Of a stretch of DNA of 64,000 nt, positions 8,595 to 16,802 are shown piece by piece. The position numbers were made by a program, and so were the translations under genes. The stretch covers positions 992,001-1,056,000 of the forward strand of contig NZ_JANQDU010000001.1 of NCBI RefSeq assembly GCF_024723735.1, written 5' to 3'. Position 1 is the stretch's first letter, and each line of letters begins with the position of its first letter. The notes below the pieces were generated by a model. The model was given only the letters and a program-made list of their open reading frames with translations. It was not told the origin of the DNA and did no database searches. This stretch comes from Frigidibacter sp. ROC022 (lineage in GTDB: Bacteria > Pseudomonadota > Alphaproteobacteria > Rhodobacterales > Rhodobacteraceae).

Positions 8595-8954
8595 TCAGGA
8601 ACGGTGGGGGCGGTCGCCCCGGTCGCGCTCGTCGCGCTTCTGCATCTGCACCGAGGGGCCTTCCTCGTGCTTGTCCACCTTGATGGTCAGCACCCGCATG
8701 ACATCGTCATGCAGCCGCATCAGGCGTTCCATCTCCAGCACCGCCGGAGCGGGCGCGTCGGACCGCATCAGCGCGAAATGGCCTTTGCGATTCTTGTTGA
8801 TCTTGTAGGCCATCGTCTTGATGCCCCAGTATTCCGAATCGACGACCTTGCCGCCGTTGTCCGCCAGGACGGTGCCGAAATGTTCGATAAGGCTTTCAGC
8901 TTGCGTGTTGGACAAGTCCTGACGCGCAATAAAGACATGCTCGTAAAGCGGCAT
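8595..8954 (-). CDS. rpsF: 30S ribosomal protein S6
   Basis: The 119-residue protein begins [15 protein letters not shown] and carries [20 protein letters not shown] and KGHFALM, typical of S6. A basic, Asp/Arg-rich tail ([14 protein letters not shown]) extends the C-terminus. ATG 8954 sits 5 nt after GGAG. A GTG at 8960 overlaps that Shine-Dalgarno site and is less likely. It is the first gene of the operon; S6 and S18 commonly regulate such operons through the 5' leader, here about 100 nt long. Confidence 0.97.
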   Translation of the reverse strand: MPLYEHVFIARQDLSNTQAESLIEHFGTVLADNGGKVVDSEYWGIKTMAYKINKNRKGHFALMRSDAPAPAVLEMERLMRLHDDVMRVLTIKVDKHEEGPSVQMQKRDERDRGDRPHRS

Positions 8955-9054
8955 GTTCACTCCAGTTTTTCAGGCGCACTTCACCGGGCAGATCTTCCTT
9001 CCGCGACCTGCCCCCGAGAGGTTGCGCGATGCATGACCTGCGGAAGGATGCGGC

Positions 9055-9082
9055 CTTATACACGGGCGGGCCCGTGATGCAA
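9055..9082 (-). promoter_or_regulatory. Promoter of the ribosomal protein operon, with a palindromic spacer
   Basis: Read on the minus strand: TTGCAT (9082-9077), a 16-bp spacer, then TATAAG (9060-9055). The spacer is an almost perfect inverted repeat, CACGGGC-GG-GCCCGTG on the plus strand. A strong -10 about 100 nt before rpsF fits a leader of the size used for S6:S18 feedback. Confidence 0.6.
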
Positions 9083-9376
9083 GGCCGGCGGGGCAATTGC
9101 GCCCTCCCGCGCGATCCGGTCAGGGGGTCCGGTGCGCCACATCTCCGGCCCGGGTGTTCAACTGGCGGTTGTTCGCCGACGGCACCGGTGCGGTGCCGGC
9201 CGGAGCGAAATAAAGTGCATTTAGATCAATTCCTTGCCGGATCGGCAAAAACCAGCCTGCGGCGCCGTCTACAACTCCAAGGCGTGAAAATGCTCCGGCG
9301 CCGTCCAATTCCTGCCCAGATTGCCGAGCAATGCTTGGACATGCGCCGCATTGGGGACGGCGGAATTGGGAACTGC
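9083..9376. other. Divergent intergenic region, no gene
   Basis: I see no coding potential in these 294 bp between the rpsF promoter and the next gene. A 6-bp-arm dyad TTGCCG-GAT-CGGCAA lies at 9234-9248 just after an AT-rich stretch (AAATAAAGTGCATTTAGATC). It may belong to the control region of the membrane-protein gene, but no clear -35/-10 pair was found. Confidence 0.4.
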
Positions 9377-9997
9377 ATGATGAGCGCACGCAGTGGCTTT
9401 GTCGAACTGGGAGTGGTCACCGAGGGTCTGCGCGCGGCGCCGATCGTCTCGGAGACCTATTGGGGCTATGTGGTCCGCCCGCCGGAAGCCTATCTGGAAC
9501 GTGCCGCCGTCATCGAGATCGTCTCGACCTTCGCCGGCGTGCTGATGTTCTTCGCCGCCTATGGGCACTGGTTGCTGCCGGGCACCGACCTGTCGCTGTC
9601 GGTCATCCCGGTCAAGCTGGTCTCGACCCTGATCTTCGCCGCCATGGGCGCGGCGCTGATCTGGACCGGGCGTCAGGGCATGGTGCAGGAACTGCATGTC
9701 GATACCAAGAAGGAAGAAATCCGCCTGGTTCAGCGCAATCGCCATGGCGAGGGCCGGCTGATCGCGCTGTTTGCCTTCAAGGAAATCGCCAGCGTCGTGC
9801 TGAAACGTTCGAAATCGGCCTTCTCGCCGACCCGGCTGTCGCTGCGGATCGCGCGCAGCGGCGGATTCGTGGACATCCTGCCCTCGGACGAGAACGAGCT
9901 TCTGCCGATCCGCGACCGGCTGATCGTGGATATGTCGCCCCGGTTCCGGAGCGACAGCACCAGCCGCCGCCTGCCCAAGAGCCCCGCCGCCGCCTGA
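9377..9997 (+). CDS. Conserved small membrane protein of unknown function
   Basis: The 206-residue protein has two predicted membrane helices. One is VIEIVSTFAGVLMFFAAYGHW at about residues 41-62 and the other is VKLVSTLIFAAMGAALIW at about 73-92. A cytoplasmic C-terminal domain of about 110 residues is rich in Arg/Lys and ends in a Ser/Arg/Pro-Ala tail. I recognise no catalytic motif. ATG 9377 is adjacent to ATG 9380; the frame upstream to 9029 runs through intergenic sequence and is not coding. The gene precedes fabD by 83 bp. Confidence 0.7.
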   Translation: MMSARSGFVELGVVTEGLRAAPIVSETYWGYVVRPPEAYLERAAVIEIVSTFAGVLMFFAAYGHWLLPGTDLSLSVIPVKLVSTLIFAAMGAALIWTGRQGMVQELHVDTKKEEIRLVQRNRHGEGRLIALFAFKEIASVVLKRSKSAFSPTRLSLRIARSGGFVDILPSDENELLPIRDRLIVDMSPRFRSDSTSRRLPKSPAAA

Positions 9998-10080
9998 TCC
10001 GCGCCGTCCGGCCCGGAGCCCGCCCCCGCGGCTTGCCGCGCTGGCGGCTTCCGTCTAGGACAAGGACGACAGGACAAACC

Positions 10081-11022
10081 ATGCGGGGAAACATGCGGGC
10101 ATTCGTCTTTCCGGGGCAGGGCGCCCAGGTCATCGGGATGGGCAAGGCACTGGCCGAGACCTGGCCCGAGTCGCGGGCGGTCTTCGATGCGGTGGATGCC
10201 GCCTTGGGCGAGAAGCTCTCGACCCTGATCTGGGAGGGCGAGCAGGACGCGCTGACCCTGACCCGCAACGCGCAACCGGCGCTGATGGCCTGCTCGATGG
10301 CGGCGCTCAGGGCGCTGGAGGCCGAGGGTGTCGCGGTCACCGACGCGGCCTTCGTGGCCGGGCATTCGCTGGGCGAGTATTCGGCCCTTGCGGCGGCCGG
10401 CAGCCTGAGCGTCGAGGATGCCGCGCGACTGCTGCGGATCCGGGGCGAGGCGATGCAGGCGGCGGTGCCGGTCGGCGAGGGCGCCATGGCGGCGCTGCTG
10501 GGGCTGGATTTCGCGGCCGCCTCGAAAGTGGCCGAAGAGGCCGCCCAGGGCCAGGTCTGCCAGGCCGCGAATGACAACGATCCGGCCCAGGTGGTGGTCT
10601 CGGGCCACAGGGCGGCGGTCGAGCGCGCGCTGGATCTTGCCAAGGCGGCGGGCGCCCGGCGGGCGATCCTGCTGCCGGTCAGCGCACCGTTCCATTGCGC
10701 CCTGATGCAGCCGGCCGCGGATGTGATGGCCAAGGCGCTCTCGGAGGTCGAGATCAGGGCGCCGGCGGTGCCGCTGGTCGCCAATGTCCGCGCCGAGGCG
10801 GTGAGCGACCCCGAGACGATCCGCGACTTGCTGGTCGCCCAGGTGACCGGCGCCGTGCGGTGGCGCGAGTCGGTGGCCTGGATGGCCGGGCAGGGCGTGA
10901 ACGAGTTCTGGGAGATCGGCGCCGGCAAGGCGCTGTCGGGGATGATCCGCCGGATCGCGCCGGAGGCGAAGAGCCGGGCCGTCGGCACGCCCGAGGATGT
11001 CCGCGCGGCGGTCTCGGGCTGA
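10081..11022 (+). CDS. fabD: Malonyl-CoA:ACP transacylase
   Basis: This is a 313-residue protein with FVFPGQGAQVIGMG at the N-terminus and the nucleophile elbow GHSLGEYSALAAAG (catalytic Ser at about 97). The later SAPFHCALM carries the catalytic His. It loads malonate onto ACP for fatty-acid synthesis in the cytoplasm. ATG 10081 has AGGA 6 nt upstream; ATG 10093 is the alternative. It is followed by fabG, acpP and fabF, so the cluster supplies most of the initiation and elongation module. Confidence 0.96.
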   Translation: MRGNMRAFVFPGQGAQVIGMGKALAETWPESRAVFDAVDAALGEKLSTLIWEGEQDALTLTRNAQPALMACSMAALRALEAEGVAVTDAAFVAGHSLGEYSALAAAGSLSVEDAARLLRIRGEAMQAAVPVGEGAMAALLGLDFAAASKVAEEAAQGQVCQAANDNDPAQVVVSGHRAAVERALDLAKAAGARRAILLPVSAPFHCALMQPAADVMAKALSEVEIRAPAVPLVANVRAEAVSDPETIRDLLVAQVTGAVRWRESVAWMAGQGVNEFWEIGAGKALSGMIRRIAPEAKSRAVGTPEDVRAAVSG

Positions 11023-11027
11023 GCGCG

Positions 11028-11086
11028 CCGGGAGGGCCAGCCCTCCCGGACCCACCCGGGATATTTCCAAGGTAAAGACGAGAGGA
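11028..11086 (+). repeat. Copy of the hairpin + GGATATTT intergenic repeat
   Basis: A GGGAGGG...CCCTCCC hairpin is followed by GGACCCACCCGGGATATTTCCAAGG and AAAGACG. It matches the plan of the copies at 4039 and 54283 and fills most of the fabD-fabG gap, ending just before the fabG ribosome-binding site. Confidence 0.55.
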
Positions 11087-11094
11087 GTGGCAGG

Positions 11095-11832
11095 ATGTTC
11101 GATCTGACGGGAAAAGCGGCGCTGGTGACGGGCGCCTCGGGCGGGATCGGCGCCGGAATCGCCGCCGCGCTGCACGAGGCCGGGGCCAAGGTGGGGCTGT
11201 CGGGCACCCGCGAGGCGCCGCTGCACGAACTGGCCGACGCTCTGGGCGAGAATGCCTTCGTGCTGCCCTGCAACCTTTCCGACCCGGCGGCGGTCGAGGC
11301 GCTGCCGAAGACGGCCCAGGAGGCGATGGGCTCTCTCGACATCCTGGTGAACAACGCCGGGATCACCCGCGACAACCTGTTCATGCGGATGTCGGACGAG
11401 GAATGGCAGGCGGTGCTGGAGGTGAACCTCACCTCGACCTTCCGGCTCTGCCGGGGCGTGCTGCGCGGGATGATGAAGGCCCGCTGGGGGCGGATCGTCA
11501 ATATCACCTCGGTCGTCGGCAGCACCGGCAATCCCGGCCAGGCCAACTATGCCGCCGCCAAGGCCGGGATCACCGGCCTGTCGAAGAGCCTGGCCTATGA
11601 GGTCGCCAGCCGCGGCATCACCGTCAACTGCATCGCGCCGGGCTTCATCGCCACCGCGATGACCGAGAAGCTGACCGAGGAGCAGAAGGGCAAGATCATG
11701 GGCCAGATTCCGGCCGGCCGGATGGGCGAGGTCGGCGATATCGCGGCCGCCGCGCTCTACCTTGCCAGTCCGGAAGCCGCCTATGTCACCGGTGCGACCT
11801 TGCATGTGAACGGCGGAATGGCGATGATCTGA
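11095..11832 (+). CDS. fabG: 3-oxoacyl-ACP reductase
   Basis: The 245-residue short-chain dehydrogenase has the NADPH-binding [12 protein letters not shown] and the NNAG motif ([17 protein letters not shown]). The catalytic Ser is in [13 protein letters not shown], followed by Tyr/Lys in NYAAAKAG, and VNCIAPGFI precedes the flexible lid. It reduces 3-ketoacyl-ACP in each elongation cycle. AGAGGAG lies 8-9 nt before ATG 11095. Confidence 0.96.
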   Translation: MFDLTGKAALVTGASGGIGAGIAAALHEAGAKVGLSGTREAPLHELADALGENAFVLPCNLSDPAAVEALPKTAQEAMGSLDILVNNAGITRDNLFMRMSDEEWQAVLEVNLTSTFRLCRGVLRGMMKARWGRIVNITSVVGSTGNPGQANYAAAKAGITGLSKSLAYEVASRGITVNCIAPGFIATAMTEKLTEEQKGKIMGQIPAGRMGEVGDIAAAALYLASPEAAYVTGATLHVNGGMAMI

Positions 11833-11873
11833 GGATCGCGACAGGGCGGTCCGGACGGCCCCCGGGAAAGCGT

Positions 11874-11902
11874 TTGCCAAGCTGGGAGGCATCCGATATA
11901 GC
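11874..11902 (+). promoter_or_regulatory. Promoter of acpP
   Basis: TTGCCA (11874-11879), a 17-bp spacer and TATAGC (11897-11902) lie about 125 bp before acpP. Separate, strong transcription is expected for such an abundant protein. Confidence 0.6.
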
Positions 11903-12025
11903 CGCTTTCCAAGTGAGGCCCAAGGCGCGTATGCTGCGGGCAAAAGGCGTTGCGACGCGAATTTTCAGCGGCCCGATTGGGCCAAACGACAATCGGGCGA
12001 GGCCCCAGAGCGTGAGGAATATTAC

Positions 12026-12259
12026 ATGAGCGACATCGCAGATCGCGTTCGCAAGATCGTTGTCGAACACCTGGGTGTGGAAGAGGACAAGGTTGCGGAA
12101 TCGGCCTCGTTCATCGACGATCTGGGCGCGGATTCGCTGGATACGGTCGAACTGGTCATGGCCTTCGAGGAAGAGTTCGGCATCGAGATCCCGGACGACG
12201 CGGCGGAAGGTATCCAGACCTTCGGTGACGCGGTGAAATTCATCACCGAAGCCGCCTGA
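12026..12259 (+). CDS. acpP: Acyl carrier protein
   Basis: The 77-residue acidic protein carries [20 protein letters not shown], in which Ser37 is the 4'-phosphopantetheine attachment site. It carries growing acyl chains for fatty-acid and lipid A synthesis. It has its own promoter upstream and a strong terminator downstream, which isolates it from fabG and from the GNAT gene. Confidence 0.98.
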   Translation: MSDIADRVRKIVVEHLGVEEDKVAESASFIDDLGADSLDTVELVMAFEEEFGIEIPDDAAEGIQTFGDAVKFITEAA

Positions 12260-12297
12260 GTCTGCTCGCCGGCCCGCTGTGGCCGGAACGGTTTTCG

Positions 12298-12333
12298 ACG
12301 GCGCCTCCCAGGACCATTGGGGGGCGCCGTTTT
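12298..12333 (+). terminator. Rho-independent terminator after acpP
   Basis: A 12-bp stem (ACGGCGCCTCCC at 12298-12309 with GGGGGGCGCCGT at 12319-12330, one G-U pair) is followed by TTTT. Confidence 0.92.
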
Positions 12334-12373
12334 CTATGTGGCAGGGGCCCGGCAGGGCAGGCGGAGCGCGGCA

Positions 12374-12925
12374 ATGACGATTCCGGTGATCGAGACCGAG
12401 AGACTGCGGCTGCGCGGGTTCCGGCCCGGCGACTTTGCCGGATTCGCGGCGATGTGGGCCGATCCGCAGGTGGTGCGATTCATCGGCGGCAAACCCCGGA
12501 CCGAGGATGAAAGCTGGACCGCTCTGCTGCGCTATGCCGGCTACTGGCCGCTGTTCGGGCACGGGTTCTGGGCGATGACGCCGCGCGACGAGCCGGACCA
12601 CTGGCTGGGGTGCATCGGCTTCATGCGGGCCCGGCGCGGTTTTGCCGATCTCGACGGGCGGCCGGAATGCGGCTGGGTGCTGGCCCGTTCCGCCCAGGGC
12701 CGGGGGCTCGCCTACGAGGCGGCCGCGGCGGTGCATCGCTGGTATGACGGGCAGGGATTCGGCCCCAGCTTCGTGATGATCGAGACCGGGCATGGCGCCT
12801 CGGTCCGGGTCGCGGAGCGCTGCGGCTACCGGCTGCTGCGCGAAGACATCTATGACCGCGCCGCGATGCATATCCTGCAGCGCCCGGCGCCCTGGAGGGC
12901 AGACGCGAGCGCGCTTTCGGTGTAA
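12374..12925 (+). CDS. GNAT-family N-acetyltransferase
   Basis: The 183-residue protein begins IPVIETERLRLRGFRPGDF, the hallmark of RimJ/RimL-type GNAT proteins. It continues with GCIGFMRARRG and the acetyl-CoA loop region PECGWVLARSAQGRGLAYEAAAAV (Q/RxxGxG/A-like SAQGRGLA). The substrate is unknown; relatives acetylate protein N-termini or small molecules. It sits between acpP and an unknown gene and is not obviously part of fatty-acid synthesis. Confidence 0.85.
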   Translation: MTIPVIETERLRLRGFRPGDFAGFAAMWADPQVVRFIGGKPRTEDESWTALLRYAGYWPLFGHGFWAMTPRDEPDHWLGCIGFMRARRGFADLDGRPECGWVLARSAQGRGLAYEAAAAVHRWYDGQGFGPSFVMIETGHGASVRVAERCGYRLLREDIYDRAAMHILQRPAPWRADASALSV

Positions 12926-12955
12926 ACTGCTGTAGCGGCAGGGGAGGCCAGGCGC

Positions 12956-13669
12956 ATGGCGGTCGATGGCGACAAGGTGCGGGCGGCGAATTTCAAGCTG
13001 TTCGGCGATTGGGTGAAAGCCAATGGCAAGGAGGTGAAGCCGCGCCGCGAGGTGGCGCTGTTCTATGCCGGCGATTTCATCAACATGGGCGAGCTGGGCA
13101 AGCTGGCCAAGGCGCATGATCCGAGCGACAGGAAGGACCGGCACATCGGCCGAATCTGGACCTATGTGAAGGAGATGACCGACAATCCGGTCGGCAGGAA
13201 GCTGCGTTACTCCTCGATCGACACCGCCCTGAAGGCCTGCCCCAAGGCGCCGCCGGCGGTGATCGACCCGCTGACGGTCAAGCCGATCAAGCCCTTTGCC
13301 GACATGAATGCCTATGCGCATGGTGTCACAAGGCTGTCACCCAAGGGCGACGGCGCCTATCTGCTGGCGGCCGATCAGCGCAAGGTCTGGTCGGTGCTCT
13401 CGAAGCTCTATGCCGCCAATACCGAGGGCGAGATCATGATTCTGGCCGAGTTCATGCGGGATTACGAGACCTTCCGGAAGAACAGCGATCTGGTCCATGT
13501 CGAGCTGAAGAAACTGTTGCAGAACAAGAAGCTGCCGGACAGTGCCAAGAAGCAGGTCCAGGCCTATGTGAAACGCTACATCGACGCCTACGGGGCCAAG
13601 GCGGGGGCGATTGGCAAGCTGCTGGCCAAGGCCGAGGCCGATCTGAAGGCGCGGCCCGGCTCGGGCTGA
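12956..13669 (+). CDS. Conserved protein of unknown function (Lys-rich, soluble)
   Basis: I do not recognise a family for this 237-residue protein. It lacks a signal peptide and membrane helices, is rich in Lys and Ala, and is mostly helical by composition. The last third (KKLLQNKKLPDSAKKQVQAYVKRYIDAYGAKAGAIG) looks amphipathic helical. ATG 12956 is 8 nt after GGGGAGG. It lies 30 bp after the GNAT gene and 110 bp before fabF, so it is probably co-transcribed with the GNAT gene. Codon use looks like that of its neighbours. Confidence 0.75.
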   Translation: MAVDGDKVRAANFKLFGDWVKANGKEVKPRREVALFYAGDFINMGELGKLAKAHDPSDRKDRHIGRIWTYVKEMTDNPVGRKLRYSSIDTALKACPKAPPAVIDPLTVKPIKPFADMNAYAHGVTRLSPKGDGAYLLAADQRKVWSVLSKLYAANTEGEIMILAEFMRDYETFRKNSDLVHVELKKLLQNKKLPDSAKKQVQAYVKRYIDAYGAKAGAIGKLLAKAEADLKARPGSG

Positions 13670-13779
13670 GACACGGCGCCGCAGCGCGCCCGGACGGCCC
13701 CCGCGCCGGCACCGACTTGCCCCGCCCCCGGAAGCCGGGGTAATCAGGGCCAAGCACCGCCAGATAAAAGGGGCAACAG

Positions 13780-15039
13780 ATGCGTCGAGTGGTCGTGACC
13801 GGTATCGGTCTTGTTACGCCTTTGGCCTGCGGGGTCGAAGCAACCTGGGAACGGCTTCTGGCCGGAAAGTCCGGCGCCGGACCGATCAGCCGCTTCGATG
13901 CCTCGAACGTGGTGACGAAATACGCCTGCGAAATCCCGCGCGGCGACGGCAGCGACGGCAGCTTCAACCCGGACGACTGGATGGAGCCGAAGGACCGGCG
14001 CAAGGTCGATGACTTCATCCTCTACGGGATGGCGGCGGCCGAGCAGGCGGTGAAGGATTCGGGCTGGGAACCGGCCAACGAGGAAGACCGCGAGCGGACC
14101 GGGGTGATGATCGGCGCCGGGATCGGCGGCCTGACCTCGATCGCCGAGACCGCGGTTCTGATCAACGAGCGCGGGCCGAAACGGGTCAGCCCGTTCTTCA
14201 TCACCTCGGCGCTGATCAACCTGGCCTCGGGCCAGGTCAGCATCCGCTTCGGCTTCAAGGGGCCGAACCATGCCGTGGTGACGGCCTGCTCGACCGGGGC
14301 CCATGCCATCGGCGACGCGGCGCGGCTGATCCAGTGGGGCGATGCCGACGTGATGGTGGCGGGGGGCTGCGAAAGCCCGATCTCGGAAATCGGGATCGCC
14401 GGGTTCAACGCCTGCAAGGCGCTGTCGACCAAGCGTGCCGACGACCCGACCAAGGCCAGCCGCCCCTATGACACCGATCGCGACGGCTTCGTGATGGGCG
14501 AGGGCGCCGGCGTGGTGGTGCTGGAGGAATACGAACATGCCAAGGCGCGCGGCGCCCGGATCTATGCCGAGGTGATCGGCTATGGCCTGTCGGGCGATGC
14601 CTATCACATCACCGCGCCTTCCGAGGACGGCAACGGCGGGTTCCGCGCGATGACGATGGCGCTGAAGCGGGCCGGCGTGACCCCGGCCGAAGTGGATTAC
14701 ATCAACGCGCATGGCACTTCGACCATGGCCGACACGATCGAACTGGCCGCCGTCGAACGGCTGCTTGGCAACGCGGCCGAGGATGCGGTGATGTCCTCGA
14801 CCAAGTCCTCGATCGGGCACCTGCTGGGCGCGGCCGGCGCGGTGGAGGCGATCTTCTGCATCCTGGCGATCCGGGATCAGATCTGCCCGCCGACGATCAA
14901 CCTCGACAATCCGGCGGTGGAGCCGCGGCTGAATCTGGCGGCCAATGCGCCGGTCAAGCGCAAGGTCGATGTGGCGCTGTCGAATTCGTTCGGCTTTGGC
15001 GGGACGAATGCCTCGCTGGTGCTTCGGCGGGTCGGCTGA
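13780..15039 (+). CDS. fabF: 3-oxoacyl-ACP synthase II (KAS II)
   Basis: The 419-residue protein has the KAS II catalytic triad: Cys in VVTACSTGAHAIG, His in NAHGTSTMADT and His in SSIGHLLGAAGAVEA. The C-terminal SNSFGFGGTNASLVLRR is typical. It condenses malonyl-ACP with long acyl-ACPs. Its stop overlaps the mltG start by one base (TGATG), so the two are translationally coupled. Confidence 0.97.
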   Translation: MRRVVVTGIGLVTPLACGVEATWERLLAGKSGAGPISRFDASNVVTKYACEIPRGDGSDGSFNPDDWMEPKDRRKVDDFILYGMAAAEQAVKDSGWEPANEEDRERTGVMIGAGIGGLTSIAETAVLINERGPKRVSPFFITSALINLASGQVSIRFGFKGPNHAVVTACSTGAHAIGDAARLIQWGDADVMVAGGCESPISEIGIAGFNACKALSTKRADDPTKASRPYDTDRDGFVMGEGAGVVVLEEYEHAKARGARIYAEVIGYGLSGDAYHITAPSEDGNGGFRAMTMALKRAGVTPAEVDYINAHGTSTMADTIELAAVERLLGNAAEDAVMSSTKSSIGHLLGAAGAVEAIFCILAIRDQICPPTINLDNPAVEPRLNLAANAPVKRKVDVALSNSFGFGGTNASLVLRRVG

Positions 15040-16205
15040 TGTGGCGTCACATCGCCAGCAACGGCATGTCGCTGCTGATCGTGCTGCTGATCGCGGCTGC
15101 CGGGGCGATTGCCTGGGGCAAGGCGAAGTATCAGGCGCCGGGGCCGCTGGCGCAGGCGATCTGCCTGCGGGTCGAGAGCGGATCGTCGATGCGCAAGGTC
15201 TCGGAACAGCTGGCCGAACAGGGCGCGGTGAGCGCGGCCTGGCTGTTTCGGCTGGGGGCTGAATACTCGGGCAAGTCAGAGGCGCTGAAAGCGGGCAGCT
15301 TCCTGGTGACCGAAGGCAGCTCGATGGCTGAAATCATGGATGAAATCACCGGTTCCGGGGTCTCGACCTGCGGCACCGAGGTGGTTTATCGGATCGGTGT
15401 CAACCGGGCCGAGATGCAGGTGCGGGAGCTGGATCCGGCAACCAATCGCTTTGTCGAGGTCGCGGCCTTCGAGCCGGAGGATGGCGCCGAGCCGCCGCCG
15501 GAATACCTCGAGGTGCGGCAGGCCGCGGATACCCGCTATCGCGTGGCGATGGCCGAGGGCGCGACCGTCTGGCAGGTCGCCGAGGCGCTGAAAGCCGCTG
15601 ATTTCATGGACGGAAAGATCACCGAGCTGCCGCCCGAGGGAAGCCTGGCGCCGGACAGCTACGAGGTGACACCGGGGGCCGACCGGGCCGAGCTGCTGGC
15701 CCGGATGCAGGCGGCACAATCGGCACGGCTGGCCGAGGCCTGGCGCAATCGCGACGAGGGGCTGCCGGTCAAGACGCCGGAAGAGGCATTGGTGCTGGCC
15801 AGCCTGATCGAGAAGGAGACCGGGGTGCCGGAAGAGCGCCGGCTTGTCGCAAGTGTCTTCGTCAACCGCTTGAATCAAGGGATAAAACTCCAGACCGACC
15901 CGGCCGTGATCTATGGTGTGACCGGCGGCAAGGGGGTGCTGGGGCGCGGGTTGCGGCAATCGGAACTGCAGCGCGACACGCCCTACAACACCTATGTCAA
16001 CGCCGGGCTGCCTCCCGGGCCGATCGCCAATCCGGGGCTCGCCGCGATCGAGGCGGCGCTGCATCCGGAGAGTTCGGACTATATCTACTTCGTTGCCGAT
16101 GGCACCGGCGGCCATGCCTTTGCCAGGACGCTGGCCGAGCATAACGACAATGTCGCCAAGTGGCGCAAGATCGAGGCCGAGCGGGCTGCGGGGGATGGGG
16201 ATTAG
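15039..16205 (+). CDS. mltG: Endolytic murein transglycosylase
   Basis: The 388-residue protein has one N-terminal membrane helix (SLLIVLLIAAAGAIAWG). The YceG/MltG domain includes LASLIEKETGVPEERRLVASVFVNRL, with the catalytic Glu in the IEKET stretch. PYNTYVNAGLPPGPIANPG and YIYFVADGTGGHAFA follow. It cleaves nascent glycan strands at the inner membrane and helps set peptidoglycan chain length. The fabF-mltG coupling is common in Rhodobacterales. Confidence 0.96.
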   Translation: MWRHIASNGMSLLIVLLIAAAGAIAWGKAKYQAPGPLAQAICLRVESGSSMRKVSEQLAEQGAVSAAWLFRLGAEYSGKSEALKAGSFLVTEGSSMAEIMDEITGSGVSTCGTEVVYRIGVNRAEMQVRELDPATNRFVEVAAFEPEDGAEPPPEYLEVRQAADTRYRVAMAEGATVWQVAEALKAADFMDGKITELPPEGSLAPDSYEVTPGADRAELLARMQAAQSARLAEAWRNRDEGLPVKTPEEALVLASLIEKETGVPEERRLVASVFVNRLNQGIKLQTDPAVIYGVTGGKGVLGRGLRQSELQRDTPYNTYVNAGLPPGPIANPGLAAIEAALHPESSDYIYFVADGTGGHAFARTLAEHNDNVAKWRKIEAERAAGDGD

Positions 16206-16241
16206 GAGTTTCCCGTTTTTCCAAGGGCTTGGAGCGTGAAG

Positions 16242-16308
16242 TTAAACGATTAAGACTGTCTTGCACCCGGGCGCCGGGCGCTGCGGCAAGACACAACTAA
16301 CGGTTTAA
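16242..16308. promoter_or_regulatory. Nested dyad upstream of the GTA promoter (candidate activator site)
   Basis: Outer arms TTAAACGATTA (16242-16252) and TAACGGTTTAA (16298-16308) are inverted with two mismatches. Inner arms GTCTTGC (16258-16264) and GCAAGAC (16286-16292) are perfect. Both outer-to-inner gaps are 5 nt. A further 11-bp palindrome AAGACTGTCTT spans 16252-16262. The whole ends 3 bp before a TTGACT. It could be the binding site of the GTA activator (GafA in R. capsulatus) or the leftover terminator of mltG; the AT-rich outer arms favour a protein site. Confidence 0.5.
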
Positions 16309-16311
16309 ATC

Positions 16312-16340
16312 TTGACTTTGCGCTCTCTCTCGGGTAGGGA
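16312..16340 (+). promoter_or_regulatory. Putative promoter of the GTA cluster
   Basis: TTGACT (16312-16317), a 17-bp spacer and TAGGGA (16335-16340). The -35 is near consensus and the -10 is poor (3 of 6), as expected for an activator-dependent promoter. It lies about 110 bp before g1. Confidence 0.45.
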
Positions 16341-16363
16341 ATTGCGCAGGCTGGAATAGCTGA

Positions 16364-16399
16364 GGGCGGACCGGGAAACCGGGGCCGCCCTTTCGTTTT
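16364..16399 (+). terminator. Terminator-like hairpin between the GTA promoter and g1
   Basis: A stem GGGCGG/CCGCCC with an inner CCGG-GAAA-CCGG (16364-16390) is followed by TTTCGTTTT. It stands downstream of the putative promoter but upstream of the first GTA gene, so it would stop transcription in most cells unless overridden. Confidence 0.75.
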
Positions 16400-16451
16400 C
16401 GACCAGCCAGGCTCGGGCCGGAGGGGCGTTGAGCGAAGGTGTTTAGCACAT

Positions 16452-16802
16452 ATGGCATTGATCAAACCCACCGAGGTTGATCCGGACCTGCTGAAGCGCG
16501 CCGCCGAGGCGCTGGAATTCCTGAAGGAAAGCAGTGACTTCTACCGCGACTTGAGCCTGCGGGCCAAGCTTGAGGGAGAGGACAGCCCGGCCAGGGCGCG
16601 GGATCGGCTGCATGAATACCGCAAGGTCGCTTTGTCAGCTTTGGAGGATGGCCGCCGTGTCGCAGATGAAATCAACAAGTCCCGCGGTATTGTTCGAGAC
16701 TACGCGCTCGACCTCGCGGCTGCGCGCGACGAGGTGGAACGCCTGCTGGATCGCCTCGCGGCCGAAATCAGAGAGGGACCGGTTTCTGGACAGCCTGAGT
16801 GA
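16452..16802 (+). CDS. GTA g1: small terminase subunit (TerS)
   Basis: The 116-residue, charged, helical protein has a predicted coiled coil (residues about 30-105: YRDLSLRAKLEG, then RDRLHEYRKVALSAL, then RDYALDLAAARDEVERLLDRL). It matches the position and size of RcGTA g1, identified as the small terminase. It should help the large subunit act on host DNA; GTA packaging has lost sequence specificity. The ribosome-binding site is weak (GAAGG 12 nt upstream). It overlaps the g2 frame. Confidence 0.85.
   Translation: MALIKPTEVDPDLLKRAAEALEFLKESSDFYRDLSLRAKLEGEDSPARARDRLHEYRKVALSALEDGRRVADEINKSRGIVRDYALDLAAARDEVERLLDRLAAEIREGPVSGQPE

Noticed and set aside
16242-16253. CtrA box upstream of the GTA genes
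   Set aside because: The two TTAA half sites are separated by 4 bp, not the 7 bp of the CtrA consensus.
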